From: DASSBG01 sp035703755
GTDB taxonomy: Bacteria > Pseudomonadota > Gammaproteobacteria > Xanthomonadales > Rhodanobacteraceae
Direction: 5' to 3'
Assembly (NCBI GenBank): GCA_035703755.1
Contig: DASSXP010000371.1
Span: 1 to 25,477, forward strand
DNA length: 25,477 nt
The notes under the pieces are model-generated. The model saw only the letters and a list, made by a program, of their open reading frames with translations, ran no database searches and was not told the DNA's origin. Position numbers and translations under genes: made by a program. This document shows positions 7,515 to 16,200 of the stretch, piece after piece; position 1 is the first letter of the stretch, and each line of letters starts with the position of its first letter.

Positions 7515-8981
7515 ATGGGTTCACCGCTGCGCCGTCTGGCTCCACTCTTGTTGATGCTGCTGGCATTGAGCTTGCTGCTGTTTGCGGCCGAACGCGCAGT
7601 GGCGCTGGCGGAACGTCTGGCCGGCCTGCCGCCCTGGTTGCGCTGGAGCGTGGCCGGCCTGCTGACGCTGTTCGTGCTCGCGCTCGGCTGGCTGGGCTGG
7701 CGCCTGTGGCGTCCGCGCGCGCGACGCACCGTCCAGCCGGTGGATCGCGCCAGCCTCGACAACCGCATCAACCAACTGGAGCGGCTGGGCGGCGACACCC
7801 ACCCCCTCACCGACGAGCTGGCCGAACTCGACCGCCGCCGCGACCAAGGCACGCTGTACGTGGCCGTGTTCGGCGAAATCTCCAGCGGCAAATCCAGCCT
7901 GATCGCCGCCCTCAGTGGCCATGCGATGGCAGCGGATGTCCTCGGCGGCACCACCCAGGCGATTGGCCATTACGCCGGACAGCTCGACGGCCGCGCGGTG
8001 TTGTACGCCGACGTCCCCGGCAGCGATGAAGTTGCCGGTGAAACGCGTGAAACGCTGGCCCGCGACGAGGCCCTGCGCGCGCATGTGGTGCTGTATGTCA
8101 CCGCCGGCGATCTTGGCCGGCGTCAAGGCGAAGCGCTGCGCTGGCTGGCGAACTTCGGCAAACCGCTGCTGCTGGTGCTGAACAAGGCCGACCAGTTCAC
8201 CGCCGCGGAAATCGAGCCGCTGCTGGGCCGGCTGCGGCAGCGCAGCGCCGGCATCGCCGAGCAGGTGCTGGCGGTCAGCGCCGGTGGCCGCGAACATTTC
8301 GAACGGCGGCTGCCGGACGGTCGCGTCGAGCAGGTCGAACGCGCCCGCTTGCCGCAGATCGAAACGCTCCAGGGGGCGCTGGCGCGTAGTGCCCGCGCCG
8401 GCGCCGCCACACTGGAGCCGGCCCGCGAACAGGCGGTGCTGGCCAGCCTCGACCAGCGCACGGCAAGCCTCGAAACCACCGCGCGCGAGGCCGAAGCCGG
8501 CCGCATCGTCGCCCGCTACACGCGCCGCGCCGCGGTCGGCGCGCTGGCCGCCGTGGTGCCGGGCAGCGACCTGGTGATCCAGGGCGCACTGGCCACCGCG
8601 CTGACACGCGAACTGGCCAAACTGCATGACACTCGCGTTGGCGAGCTCGAAATCGACGCCTTTCTCAAACAGGCGCGGCTGACCTTGCGCGGCAGTGCCT
8701 CGGTGGTACTGGCCATCGCCGGCAATGCGCTGAAAGCCTTTCCCGGCCTCGGCACGCTGGGCGGCGGCGTGCTGCACGCCTTCGCCTACGCGCTGATCTT
8801 CGACAGCCTCGGCAAGGCGCTGGGCAAGAGTTTCGCCGAGCACCGCGCACTCGACCAGCAAGCGGCCAACGCCGCCCTGCGCGACTTGCTGGGTGATGCC
8901 AGCCGCGCGCGCCTGCAACGCCTGTTGCAAGTCACCCGCGACGCGGTGCAGGCCAGCGCACGGGAAACCGACACGCCATGA
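7515..8981 (+). CDS. Membrane-anchored GTPase with DUF697-like C-terminal region
   Basis: The 488-residue protein opens with two hydrophobic segments (about 10-24 and 41-65), so it is an inner-membrane protein with a cytoplasmic GTPase domain. G motifs are clear: G1 GEISSGKSS at 120-128, switch-I Thr in GGTTQ near 146, G3 DVPG at 166-169, G4 NKAD at 223-226 and a G5-like SAG shortly after. The region from about 340 on has VVPGSDLVIQGALATAL and further hydrophobic stretches, resembling the DUF697 (YcjF-like) domain. In-frame starts at 7455 and 7506 are possible; 7515 is preferred because a -10 box overlaps 7502-7507. The function is unknown. Its stop overlaps the start of the YceI gene, so it heads a four-gene unit. 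Era/dynamin-like roles in membrane stress are possible but unproven. Confidence 0.85.
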   Translation: MGSPLRRLAPLLLMLLALSLLLFAAERAVALAERLAGLPPWLRWSVAGLLTLFVLALGWLGWRLWRPRARRTVQPVDRASLDNRINQLERLGGDTHPLTDELAELDRRRDQGTLYVAVFGEISSGKSSLIAALSGHAMAADVLGGTTQAIGHYAGQLDGRAVLYADVPGSDEVAGETRETLARDEALRAHVVLYVTAGDLGRRQGEALRWLANFGKPLLLVLNKADQFTAAEIEPLLGRLRQRSAGIAEQVLAVSAGGREHFERRLPDGRVEQVERARLPQIETLQGALARSARAGAATLEPAREQAVLASLDQRTASLETTAREAEAGRIVARYTRRAAVGALAAVVPGSDLVIQGALATALTRELAKLHDTRVGELEIDAFLKQARLTLRGSASVVLAIAGNALKAFPGLGTLGGGVLHAFAYALIFDSLGKALGKSFAEHRALDQQAANAALRDLLGDASRARLQRLLQVTRDAVQASARETDTP

Positions 8982-9610
8982 ACGCCGCCCACGTACGCGC
9001 CTTGCTGTCCATCGCGCTGCTGCTGTGCTGCGGCTTCGCGGCGGCCGCCGACTACCGCTTCGATACCGAGCACAGCCAGATTCTCGCCAGCGCCAACCAC
9101 AATGGATTTTCGGCACCGGTCGGCCGGCTGGCCATCGCCGCCGGCTGGCTGCGCTTTGACGCAGACGACTGGAGCCGCGCCGCCACCGTGCTCGATATCG
9201 ACCTCGCCAGCATCGACTTCGGCAATGCCGACTGGAACCGCGCCCTCTGTACGCGCCGCTGGCTTGACTGCGACGGCTCGCGCTACGCGCATTTCGTCAG
9301 CACCGGCGTCAGCCGCCACAACGCGAACGAAGGCGTGCTGCACGGCACCCTGACACTGCGTGGCGTCAGCCAGCCACTTGACCTCGCGTTTCGCGTTAAT
9401 CGCGTCGGCACTACCGTCTTCGGCCTGCATCGGGTGGCCGGCTTTTCCGCCAGCACCACACTCGACCGGCGGGCGTTCGGCCTGCGCGCCAACACCGGCT
9501 CGGTCGGCACCACCGTCACGCTGCGATTGGAAATCGAAGCAATCCGCGACCACAATGCCGAAAGTGACTATCGCCGGAGCCATCTGCATGCCGACACCGC
9601 CACGCCCTGA
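8978..9610 (+). CDS. YceI family periplasmic protein (first copy)
   Basis: The 210-residue protein has a signal peptide ending at about residue 24 (FAAAA before DYRFDTEHS) and a YceI-type lipocalin-like beta barrel. Family features are the opening YRFDTEHSQI strand, the central YAHFVSTGV strand and the LTLRGVSQPLDLAF strand. YceI proteins bind polyisoprenoids such as octaprenol or ubiquinone-like lipids in the periplasm. A divergent feature is LCTRRWLDC in the middle, a Cys pair at the place where relatives usually have a short loop before SxxF; it could be a disulfide. The ATG overlaps the GTPase stop (ATGA), and its 3' end overlaps the next gene by 23 bases, so all three are translated as a unit. 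Confidence 0.9.
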   Translation: MNAAHVRALLSIALLLCCGFAAAADYRFDTEHSQILASANHNGFSAPVGRLAIAAGWLRFDADDWSRAATVLDIDLASIDFGNADWNRALCTRRWLDCDGSRYAHFVSTGVSRHNANEGVLHGTLTLRGVSQPLDLAFRVNRVGTTVFGLHRVAGFSASTTLDRRAFGLRANTGSVGTTVTLRLEIEAIRDHNAESDYRRSHLHADTATP

Positions 9611-10160
9611 ACGCTGGAATGCCATCGCCCAACTTATGCACTGGCTGATCGCCGCGCTGATCCTGGTGCAAGGCGTGCTGGGTCTGGTGATGGTGGAGAT
9701 GCCGAAGCGGCCGGCGGTGATTCCGTACTACAACACCCACAAGTCGATTGGCCTGACCATTCTGGCGCTGGTGGTGTTGCGCCTCGCCTGGCGCCTCCTC
9801 GCCACCCGCCGCCCGGCGCTGCCACCGATGCCACGCTGGCAAACCGGTTTCGCCGAAACCACCCACGTATTGCTGTACGTGCTGATTTTCGCGGTACCGC
9901 TGTCCGGCTGGCTGTTCGACTCAGCCTCCAGCCTGCGCCCGCTGCACTGGTGGGGCGTGGTCAAGATGCCCAGCCTCACCGGCGGCCCCGACGCGGACCT
10001 GAAAGCCTTCGCCCACGGCCTCCACGTCAGCCTGTTCTGGTGCCTGGTGGGCGTTGCCGCACTGCACGTGGCCGGCGCCTTGAAGCACCATTTCATCGAC
10101 CGCGACAACGTGCTGCGCGCCATGCTGCCCGGTCGCAACACACCCCGGAGAACGCCATGA
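9588..10160 (+). CDS. Cytochrome b561 family membrane protein
   Basis: The 190-residue protein has four membrane helices (about 15-37, 51-71, 88-111, 143-165) and is a CybB/YceJ-type diheme cytochrome b561. The histidines His18, His51, His146 and His160 are spaced (33 and 14 apart in the two pairs) much like the four heme ligands of E. coli CybB, so H18/H160 and H51/H146 are the likely ligand pairs; that assignment is inference. The start is the ATG at 9588, preceded by GGAG at 9575-9578. The family moves electrons between membrane quinol and acceptors such as superoxide. Lying between two YceI genes, it extends the yceJ-yceI pairing seen in E. coli. Confidence 0.92.
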   Translation: MPTPPRPERWNAIAQLMHWLIAALILVQGVLGLVMVEMPKRPAVIPYYNTHKSIGLTILALVVLRLAWRLLATRRPALPPMPRWQTGFAETTHVLLYVLIFAVPLSGWLFDSASSLRPLHWWGVVKMPSLTGGPDADLKAFAHGLHVSLFWCLVGVAALHVAGALKHHFIDRDNVLRAMLPGRNTPRRTP

Positions 10161-10699
10161 AACGTCTGCTTGTCTGCTTGCTGTTGCTGCTGCCCGCGCT
10201 GGCCGTGGCGAAGGACTGGAAGGTGAATGCCACCACCAGCACGCTGGGATTTTCCGGCAGCTATCAGGGCGACCCGTTCCACGGCACATTCAAGCACTTC
10301 GATGCCCGCATCCGCTTCGACCCGGCCGACCTCGCCACCGCCGCGTTCGACGTCACCGTCGATCTCGCCAGCGTCGACACGCAAAGCGCCGAGCGCGACC
10401 AGACCCTCGCCGGCAGCGATTTCTTCGACAGCGCCAACACCCCCAAGGCGCATTTCGTCAGCACGCGCTTCGAGAAAGACGCAGCCGGCAACATCCTCGC
10501 GCACGGCACCCTCAGCCTGCACGGCATCGACAAGCCGGTCACGCTGAAAGTGAACTTCACGCCACAGGGCAATGCCGCGCAACTCACGGTCACGGCCAGC
10601 CTGAAGCGGCTGGACTGGGCCCTCGGTACCGGTGAGGACTGGGTCGACATCAGCCCGCTGATCGAAGTCAGCTCGCGGCTGGAACTCGCCGCGCCTTGA
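10157..10699 (+). CDS. YceI family periplasmic protein (second copy)
   Basis: The 180-residue protein has a clean signal peptide (MKRLLVCLL through ALAVA, about 1-18) and a typical YceI barrel. It shows the canonical strands KVNATTSTLGFSGSYQG, FKHFDARIRFDP, the TLAGSDFFDSANTPKAHFVS segment and LSLHGIDKPVTL, then the C-terminal LGTGEDWVDISPLIEV. It is closer to the standard family than the first copy, since it has the full xxDFFDxxxxPxAxF motif. CGGAGAA lies just upstream of the ATG, which itself overlaps the b561 stop (ATGA). Its likely role is binding a quinone or polyprenyl lipid in the periplasm next to the b561 partner. It is the last gene of the operon and converges on manC with a 23-base gap. 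Confidence 0.93.
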   Translation: MKRLLVCLLLLLPALAVAKDWKVNATTSTLGFSGSYQGDPFHGTFKHFDARIRFDPADLATAAFDVTVDLASVDTQSAERDQTLAGSDFFDSANTPKAHFVSTRFEKDAAGNILAHGTLSLHGIDKPVTLKVNFTPQGNAAQLTVTASLKRLDWALGTGEDWVDISPLIEVSSRLELAAP

Positions 10700-10703
10700 G
10701 CGC

Positions 10704-10719
10704 GACGGGTGTCACCGTC
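10704..10719. terminator. Small stem-loop in convergent gap
   Basis: GACGG at 10704-10708 pairs with CCGTC at 10715-10719 around a six-base loop, between the convergent stops of the second yceI and manC. There is no T-run on either side, so intrinsic termination is unproven. Confidence 0.25.
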
Positions 10720-10722
10720 ACC

Positions 10723-12153
10723 TCAACGCCGGCCGTAGACGTCCTCCAGCCGCTCGATGTCGTCCTCGCCGAAGTAGTCGCCGCATTGCACTTCGATCAG
10801 GTGCAGGTCGGCACTGGTGCGGTTTTCCAGCCGGTGCAGCGTGTTCATCGGGATGTAAGTGGACTGGTTTCGCACCAGCGCCACTTCGCTGTCGCCGACC
10901 CGCACGTGGGCGGTGCCGTCGACCACGGTCCAATGCTCGCTGCGGCGCTGATGGCGCTGCAATGACAGGATGCCACCCGGCTTCACGGTCAGGCGCTTGA
11001 CCTTGCAGTCGTCCGCGTCCTCCAGCACGGTGTAGCTGCCCCACGGCCGGTGCACGGTAGCGTGAAAGGCGGCCGCCTGATGGTTGGCGGCGCGCAAGCG
11101 TTCGACCACTTGCTTGACCTCCTGTGCGCGTTCGCGCTCGGCGATCAGCACCGCGTCACCGGCATCGACGATCACCAGGTTTTCCACCCCGACCGCGGCC
11201 ACCAGCCGCGATTCGGATTGCACGTAGCAATCGTGGCTGTCGACCAGCACCGCCTGACCGCGCACGCGGTTGCCGTCGGCATCGGCGGCGGCGCCGTCTT
11301 CCAGTTCACTGATCGCCTTCCACGAGCCAATGTCGTTCCAGTCGAATGTGGCCGGCACCACGGCTACCCGCGCGGCGCGCTCCATCAGCGCGTAGTCGAT
11401 GGAAATGTCCGGCTGCGCCAGAAACGCCTCACGCTCGAACTCCAGCGGACTTTGATGGTTGCGCAAGCCGGCGTAGCAGGCACGCGCGGCGACCAGCACC
11501 TCGGGGCAATGCCGCTCGGCCGCCGCCAGCAAGGCATCCACCCGGAACGCGAACATGCCGGAGTTCCACAGGTAATCGCCACTGGCCAGATAGCCTTCGG
11601 CGGTGGCGCGGTCGGGCTTTTCCACGAAAGCATCGACGCGAAAACCACCGTCACCAACCGCTTCGCCACAGCGGATGTAGCCGAAACCCGTCTCCGGTCG
11701 ATCGGGGCGGATACCGAAGGTGACCAGCGCCGCACCGGCGGCCAATTGCTCGGCCCGCGCAACGTCGGCGGCGAATGCCTGGGTGTCGTTGATGAGGTGG
11801 TCGGCCGCCAGCACCAGCAAGGTGGCATCGGTGTCGCCGCGCAGCGCCACATGCAACGCCGCCAGCAAGATCGCCGGCGCGGTATTGCGGCCCGCCGGCT
11901 CCAGCAGGAACGGCAAGCGATCGATATTGGCGCCGGGGTGGCGCGCGTACTCATCGCGGCTCAAGAAGTAGTAGTCGCGGCCGGTGACCGTCAGCACCTC
12001 CTCAACGCCGGGCAGGGACAGCGCACGGTCGAGCGTCTTGCCGAGCAGCGATTCGCCATCGGCGAGCCGCATGAACGGTTTGGGATAGGCGCTGCGCGAC
12101 ACCGGCCACAAGCGGGTGCCGGCGCCACCGGAAAGAATTACGGGTATCAACAT
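10723..12153 (-). CDS. manC: Mannose-1-phosphate guanylyltransferase / mannose-6-phosphate isomerase
   Basis: The 476-residue bifunctional enzyme (type II PMI/GMP; ManC, XanB or AlgA) makes GDP-mannose and can interconvert fructose-6-P and mannose-6-P. The N-terminal nucleotidyltransferase domain (about 1-290) has LSGGAGTRLWPVSR and YPKPF. The C-terminal cupin isomerase domain (about 355-476) has RPWGSY, LQRHQRRSEHW with metal-ligand histidines, YIPMNTLHRLEN and the terminal LIEVQCGDYFGEDDIERLEDVYGR. The start is preceded by AAGGAG at 12164-12169, which overlaps the rfbD stop; the two genes are coupled. GDP-mannose feeds exopolysaccharide, O-antigen or alginate-like polymers; which one is not shown. 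No phosphomannomutase gene is in the window. Confidence 0.95.
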   Translation of the reverse strand: MLIPVILSGGAGTRLWPVSRSAYPKPFMRLADGESLLGKTLDRALSLPGVEEVLTVTGRDYYFLSRDEYARHPGANIDRLPFLLEPAGRNTAPAILLAALHVALRGDTDATLLVLAADHLINDTQAFAADVARAEQLAAGAALVTFGIRPDRPETGFGYIRCGEAVGDGGFRVDAFVEKPDRATAEGYLASGDYLWNSGMFAFRVDALLAAAERHCPEVLVAARACYAGLRNHQSPLEFEREAFLAQPDISIDYALMERAARVAVVPATFDWNDIGSWKAISELEDGAAADADGNRVRGQAVLVDSHDCYVQSESRLVAAVGVENLVIVDAGDAVLIAERERAQEVKQVVERLRAANHQAAAFHATVHRPWGSYTVLEDADDCKVKRLTVKPGGILSLQRHQRRSEHWTVVDGTAHVRVGDSEVALVRNQSTYIPMNTLHRLENRTSADLHLIEVQCGDYFGEDDIERLEDVYGRR

Positions 12154-12168
12154 CGAAAACTCGCTCCT

Positions 12169-13107
12169 TCAGGATGCCGCACGGGTGCCGGCAAGGTCTG
12201 CCAGCACCAAATCGAGGCCGGCTTGCCAGGGCGGCAGTTGCAGGCCGAAAGTCTGCTCTACCCGCGTGAGGTCCAGCACCGACCACTGCGGCCGGGCGGC
12301 GCGGGTCGGATACTCGGCGCTGGTAATGGCACGCACCGGGGTCGAACGCGGCAGCAAACCCATCGCATGCGCGCGCGCGACGATGGCAGCCGCAAACGCC
12401 TGCCAGCTGCAATGGCCGCGGCAGGTCAGGTGATGGATGCCGCCGGCCGCGCGGCGCGCCTCGTCGGCAAGCGGCAACCAGCGCGCCAGGATCGCCGCGC
12501 TCGCCGCCGCGATCACCGCCGCCGGCGTCGGCGCGCCCTGCTGGTCGGCCACCACCGTGAGTTCGTCGCGCTCGGCCGCCAGGCGCAGCATGCTCAAGAG
12601 GAAATTGCGACCGCGTGCCGCGTACACCCAAGCCGTGCGCAAAATCAGATGGTCGGCACCACTGGCCGCCAGCGCCTGCTCGCCAGCCAGTTTGCTCGTG
12701 CCGTACACGCCCAGCGGTGCGGTGGCGTCGGTCTCGCGGTAGGGCACATTGGCGTCGCCGCCGAACACGTAGTCGGTCGAATAGTGCAGCACGACAGCGC
12801 CATTTTGCGCTGCCCACTGGCCGATTTCGCCCACCGCCGCGGCATTGACGCGATGCGCCAGCGTGGCCTCGTCTTCGGCCCGGTCCACCGCGGTATGTGC
12901 CGCGGCATTGACGATCAGCCGCGGCCGATGGCGCGCCAGCAAGGCCGTCAACGCGGCCGGATCGGCAAGATCAGCCCGCTCGCACGGCAGACCCGGCGCC
13001 AGTTCGCCGCGCCGCGTCGCGCACACCAGCGGGCCCAGCGGCGCCAGCGCGCGGCGCAGTTCAAAACCGACTTGACCGTCGGCACCGAGCAAAACGATCG
13101 ATTTCAT
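12169..13107 (-). CDS. rfbD: dTDP-4-dehydrorhamnose reductase
   Basis: The 312-residue short-chain-dehydrogenase-like enzyme catalyses the last step of dTDP-L-rhamnose synthesis. The N-terminal NAD(P) motif is GADGQVGFELRRAL. The YSTDYVFGG strand, the YGTSK catalytic Tyr-x3-Lys pair and LRTAWVYAARGRNFL are all typical of RmlD/RfbD. The ATG at 13107 is chosen because the protein then begins with MKSIVLLGADGQVG, directly on the Rossmann strand; longer in-frame starts add an unrelated extension. TACCAT lies six bases before the start and no Shine-Dalgarno is visible. The rfbB, rfbA and rfbC genes that usually accompany it are not adjacent: upstream lies the permease-peptidase gene. It is followed 15 bases on by manC. 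Confidence 0.94.
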   Translation of the reverse strand: MKSIVLLGADGQVGFELRRALAPLGPLVCATRRGELAPGLPCERADLADPAALTALLARHRPRLIVNAAAHTAVDRAEDEATLAHRVNAAAVGEIGQWAAQNGAVVLHYSTDYVFGGDANVPYRETDATAPLGVYGTSKLAGEQALAASGADHLILRTAWVYAARGRNFLLSMLRLAAERDELTVVADQQGAPTPAAVIAAASAAILARWLPLADEARRAAGGIHHLTCRGHCSWQAFAAAIVARAHAMGLLPRSTPVRAITSAEYPTRAARPQWSVLDLTRVEQTFGLQLPPWQAGLDLVLADLAGTRAAS

Positions 13108-13120
13108 CCGCGTATGGTAT
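13108..13120 (-). promoter_or_regulatory. Candidate -10 box for rfbD, possibly leaderless
   Basis: On the minus strand the sequence before the ATG reads TACCAT then six bases then ATG. A -10 box there would put the 5' end on or beside the start codon. No ribosome-binding site is seen. No good -35 is visible, so confidence is low. Confidence 0.3.
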
Positions 13121-13139
13121 CGCGTGCGGCTGCAAATCG

Positions 13140-13199
13140 CGCCCGCCCGACGCCGCGCGCACGCCACGACGGCGGGCGTGCGGCGGCCCGGCCTGCCGC
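13140..13199. repeat. GC-rich inverted repeats between peptidase and rfbD genes
   Basis: In the 96-base gap (13108-13203), CGCCCGCC at 13140-13147 pairs with GGCGGGCG at 13171-13178, and GCGGC at 13180-13184 pairs with GCCGC at 13195-13199. They lie just after the stop of the permease-peptidase gene on the minus strand and could slow or end transcription. There is no U-tract. Chance pairing in GC-rich DNA is a real alternative. Confidence 0.35.
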
Positions 13200-13203
13200 G
13201 TCG

Positions 13204-16200
13204 TCACTTGATGGTGACGCGGGCGCGGTTGTCGGAGGAAACCCGATCGACGAGTTCGTTGAAGGGATCGATGCCGGCCTGGTATGGCTCGCCATCGACC
13301 ACCACGGTGATGCTGCTATCGCCATCGGCCACGCGCTGCTTGGCCAGATACAACGGCTTCTGGTTTTCTTCCTCACCGTCAGCGGCCTTGGCGAAGACAC
13401 CGATTTCTACCGGAATGTCGAACGTTGCTGGCGTCTGCTTGCCCTTGCCATCGGCATGAAACTTCGCCGCGTGCACCTGCATCGTCACCTCGTACTTGCC
13501 ATCGGCGCGCTTTTTCGCCGTCGCCTTGACCATGCGGCTGTCGTACAAGGTGATCTTGTCGAAGAAGTCGGTGATGAGGTTCTGGTATTCCGGCCCCGCC
13601 ACACGGCGCAGCTCGGCGATCAGCTCGCGGGTATCGGTGTAGGGTGGCTGCTGGAATTTGACCTTGTCGAGCCAGGCACGCAGCGCCGCGTTGACCTTGT
13701 CCTCGCCGATGTAGTCCTGCAGAGCGTAGAAAATCACCGAACCCTTGGCGTAGTGGATGTACTGCTGGTTCTCGACCAGTGCCAGCGGCAGTTCCTCGAT
13801 CCGTTCACCGCCGCGGCCGCGCAGGTAACGGTCCAGTTCGTACTTCAGGAACTTGCGCATCTTGGTCGGGCCGTACAGGTGCTTCATCACCATCAGTGCC
13901 GAATACTGCGCCAGCGATTCGTCCAGCATCGTCACGCCCTGCACGTTGGCGCCGATGGCCTGGTGCGCCCACCACTGGTGGCCGATTTCATGGGCGGTGA
14001 CGTAGGTGACGTAATCGATGTCGGACGCTTTGCGCAGGTCGGCGATGAAACCGATCGACTCGGAAAACGGAATGGTGTTGGCGAAGGACTGCGCGAAACT
14101 GGAGTAATCCGGGAACTCGAGGATGCGCAACTGGCGGAACTGGAACGGCCCGAAGTTCTTCGTGTAGTAATCCAGCGACAGCTTCATCGCCTTCAGCATC
14201 CGCTCGATGTTGTAGGGATGCTTGGCGTCGTGATAAACCTCGAGCTTCACGTCCTGCCACTGGTCGCGCGCCACTTCGTAGCGGGCCGACTGGAACGAGA
14301 AGAAATCAAGGATCGGCGTGTCCTGCACGTAGTGGAAATAGCGGCGGTCGCCTTCCGTCCATTCTTTCTGCAGGTAGCCCGGTGCCAGCGCGATCTGATC
14401 CTTCGACGTCGACAAGGTGGCATCGAAATGCACCCAGTCGGCATCGCAGGAAATCAGGTTGTTGGCATGGGCCGCGGCGTCATCGCGCTTGGCCATGCGC
14501 GGCACCTCGCCAAGGCCGTACTTGCGCCGATCATTCAAGTCGGTGAGCTGACGGTTTTCGTCGTAACAGAAGTGCGGAAAGGCGAAATTGTTGATGAAAG
14601 TACCGTTGTGCACCAGCTGCGTGCCGGTCGCTTCGTTGGCGAAACCGGGAAAGCCGCCCGTGAGCTTGAAGCCGAATTCCATGCTCGCGCCGGGCGCCAG
14701 CGGCGTCGCCAACTTGTACAAATAGAAACCTTGTGCGGCGTCGGCGATGCTGGCCGTGTGGGCGGGAAAATCCAGCTCGTACTTCGTGTCCCGTGCGGAT
14801 AGCTGTGGCAACTGCACCAGCAGCCGGTCGACCGGCTCGGCCTGTTTGTTGACCAGGGTGTAATGGCCATCGACATCGATCCGGCGCGACTCGGGGTGAA
14901 TCGCCACGTCAACCTTGACGTCGGTGATGCGTGGCTGCGGCAGGTCCTTGTACTTGCGGTAATCCTGTTCGTAGTTCGCCGCTTGCTGCTGGTCCTGATC
15001 GTGGGTGGTGTACCGATACAGGCCGTGGGTGTTGTGGTAGTTGAACGCGCCGAGACCCACGAAGGCGAGCAGGAAGACCGCCAGCAATGCCGCCGCGGGC
15101 GCACTGAAACGGGCCCGTGCGATGCGCCCGCGCGCCTTCCATCCGCTGACGCTGCCGCGCACCCAGTACAACGCCGCCAACACCAGCAAGGCGGCCGCCA
15201 GCGCGTACCAGTAGGCCGCGAACCACAGGCGCCCGACCCAGAACGAGCCAAAGCCGTTCATGTCCGAGTACGGCGTGCCCGGCGCGCCCGCGTAGCGATA
15301 CAGGTTGTCGTCGAGATGAAACTGCGACAACGCGATCGACACAATGAGGTATGCCAGCAGCAGGCCATAACCGGCGAACTTGCTGTTGGCCAGCACCTGC
15401 AACACCACCGCCAGTATCGCCAGCGTCATGAATCCGAGCAGACCGAGACCAGCGTACTTGAGGTACAGCAGTGGTTCGATGTGGGTGTAGCCATGCAGCA
15501 ATTGATTGCCGATCGCGACCAGGCTGCCGGCCAGAAAGAACGCCACCACCACCAGCGCCAGCGCGCAGACCTTGGACAAGAGCGGAATCCAGTCCGGGGT
15601 CGGGAACGCATCGACCACGCCGCTGACGTTGGCATCGCGCTCGCGCCACACCAGCTCGCCGGCGTAAAAACCCACCACCAGCACCAGCAACCAGGTGTAG
15701 GAGCCGGCCATGATCTGTGCCATCTGGTGGGTCACCGGCCACACCGTGGTACCAAACATCTGCCCGCTGAACGCGAACGCACCGCCGAGGTTCAACAGGC
15801 CAAACGCCAGCATGGCGAGAAAGGCCGTGCCACCCAGCACGAAGCGCATGTCGAACCAGGCCTGCTTGCGAAATTGCACCCAGCGCGTGCCAGCCCCGGC
15901 GCCCAAGGCAACCCGCGGCACGGCGAGGGCGGGCGTCGCGGTCGCGGCTGGCGCAACCGGTGCTGTCTGTTGGTGGCGACGGCGCACGCGCCAACCGCTG
16001 CGGGCGGGGTTGAAGGTCTTGATGGCGAGCGTCAGCAAGGCGACCGCGATGGCCATCCACAGCGCGCGGTTGCCCAGCATCAAGCCGGTCAATTCAGGTA
16101 CCCGCGTGTTGCGGTCGTCCGGCGTCCAGTAACGCGTGGCCAGCTCGAACGCACCACGTCCGAAGGTGTCCATCAGAGCGCCGAGGTCCTGATGATCGAT

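Noticed and set aside
7521..9116. Open frame of 531 codons on the minus strand
   Set aside because: Antisense to the GTPase, which has complete G motifs.
11050..14802. Open frame of 1250 codons on the plus strand
   Set aside because: It spans the antisense of three real genes (manC, rfbD, peptidase) and their gaps, with no domain or ribosome site; a product of GC-rich codon bias.
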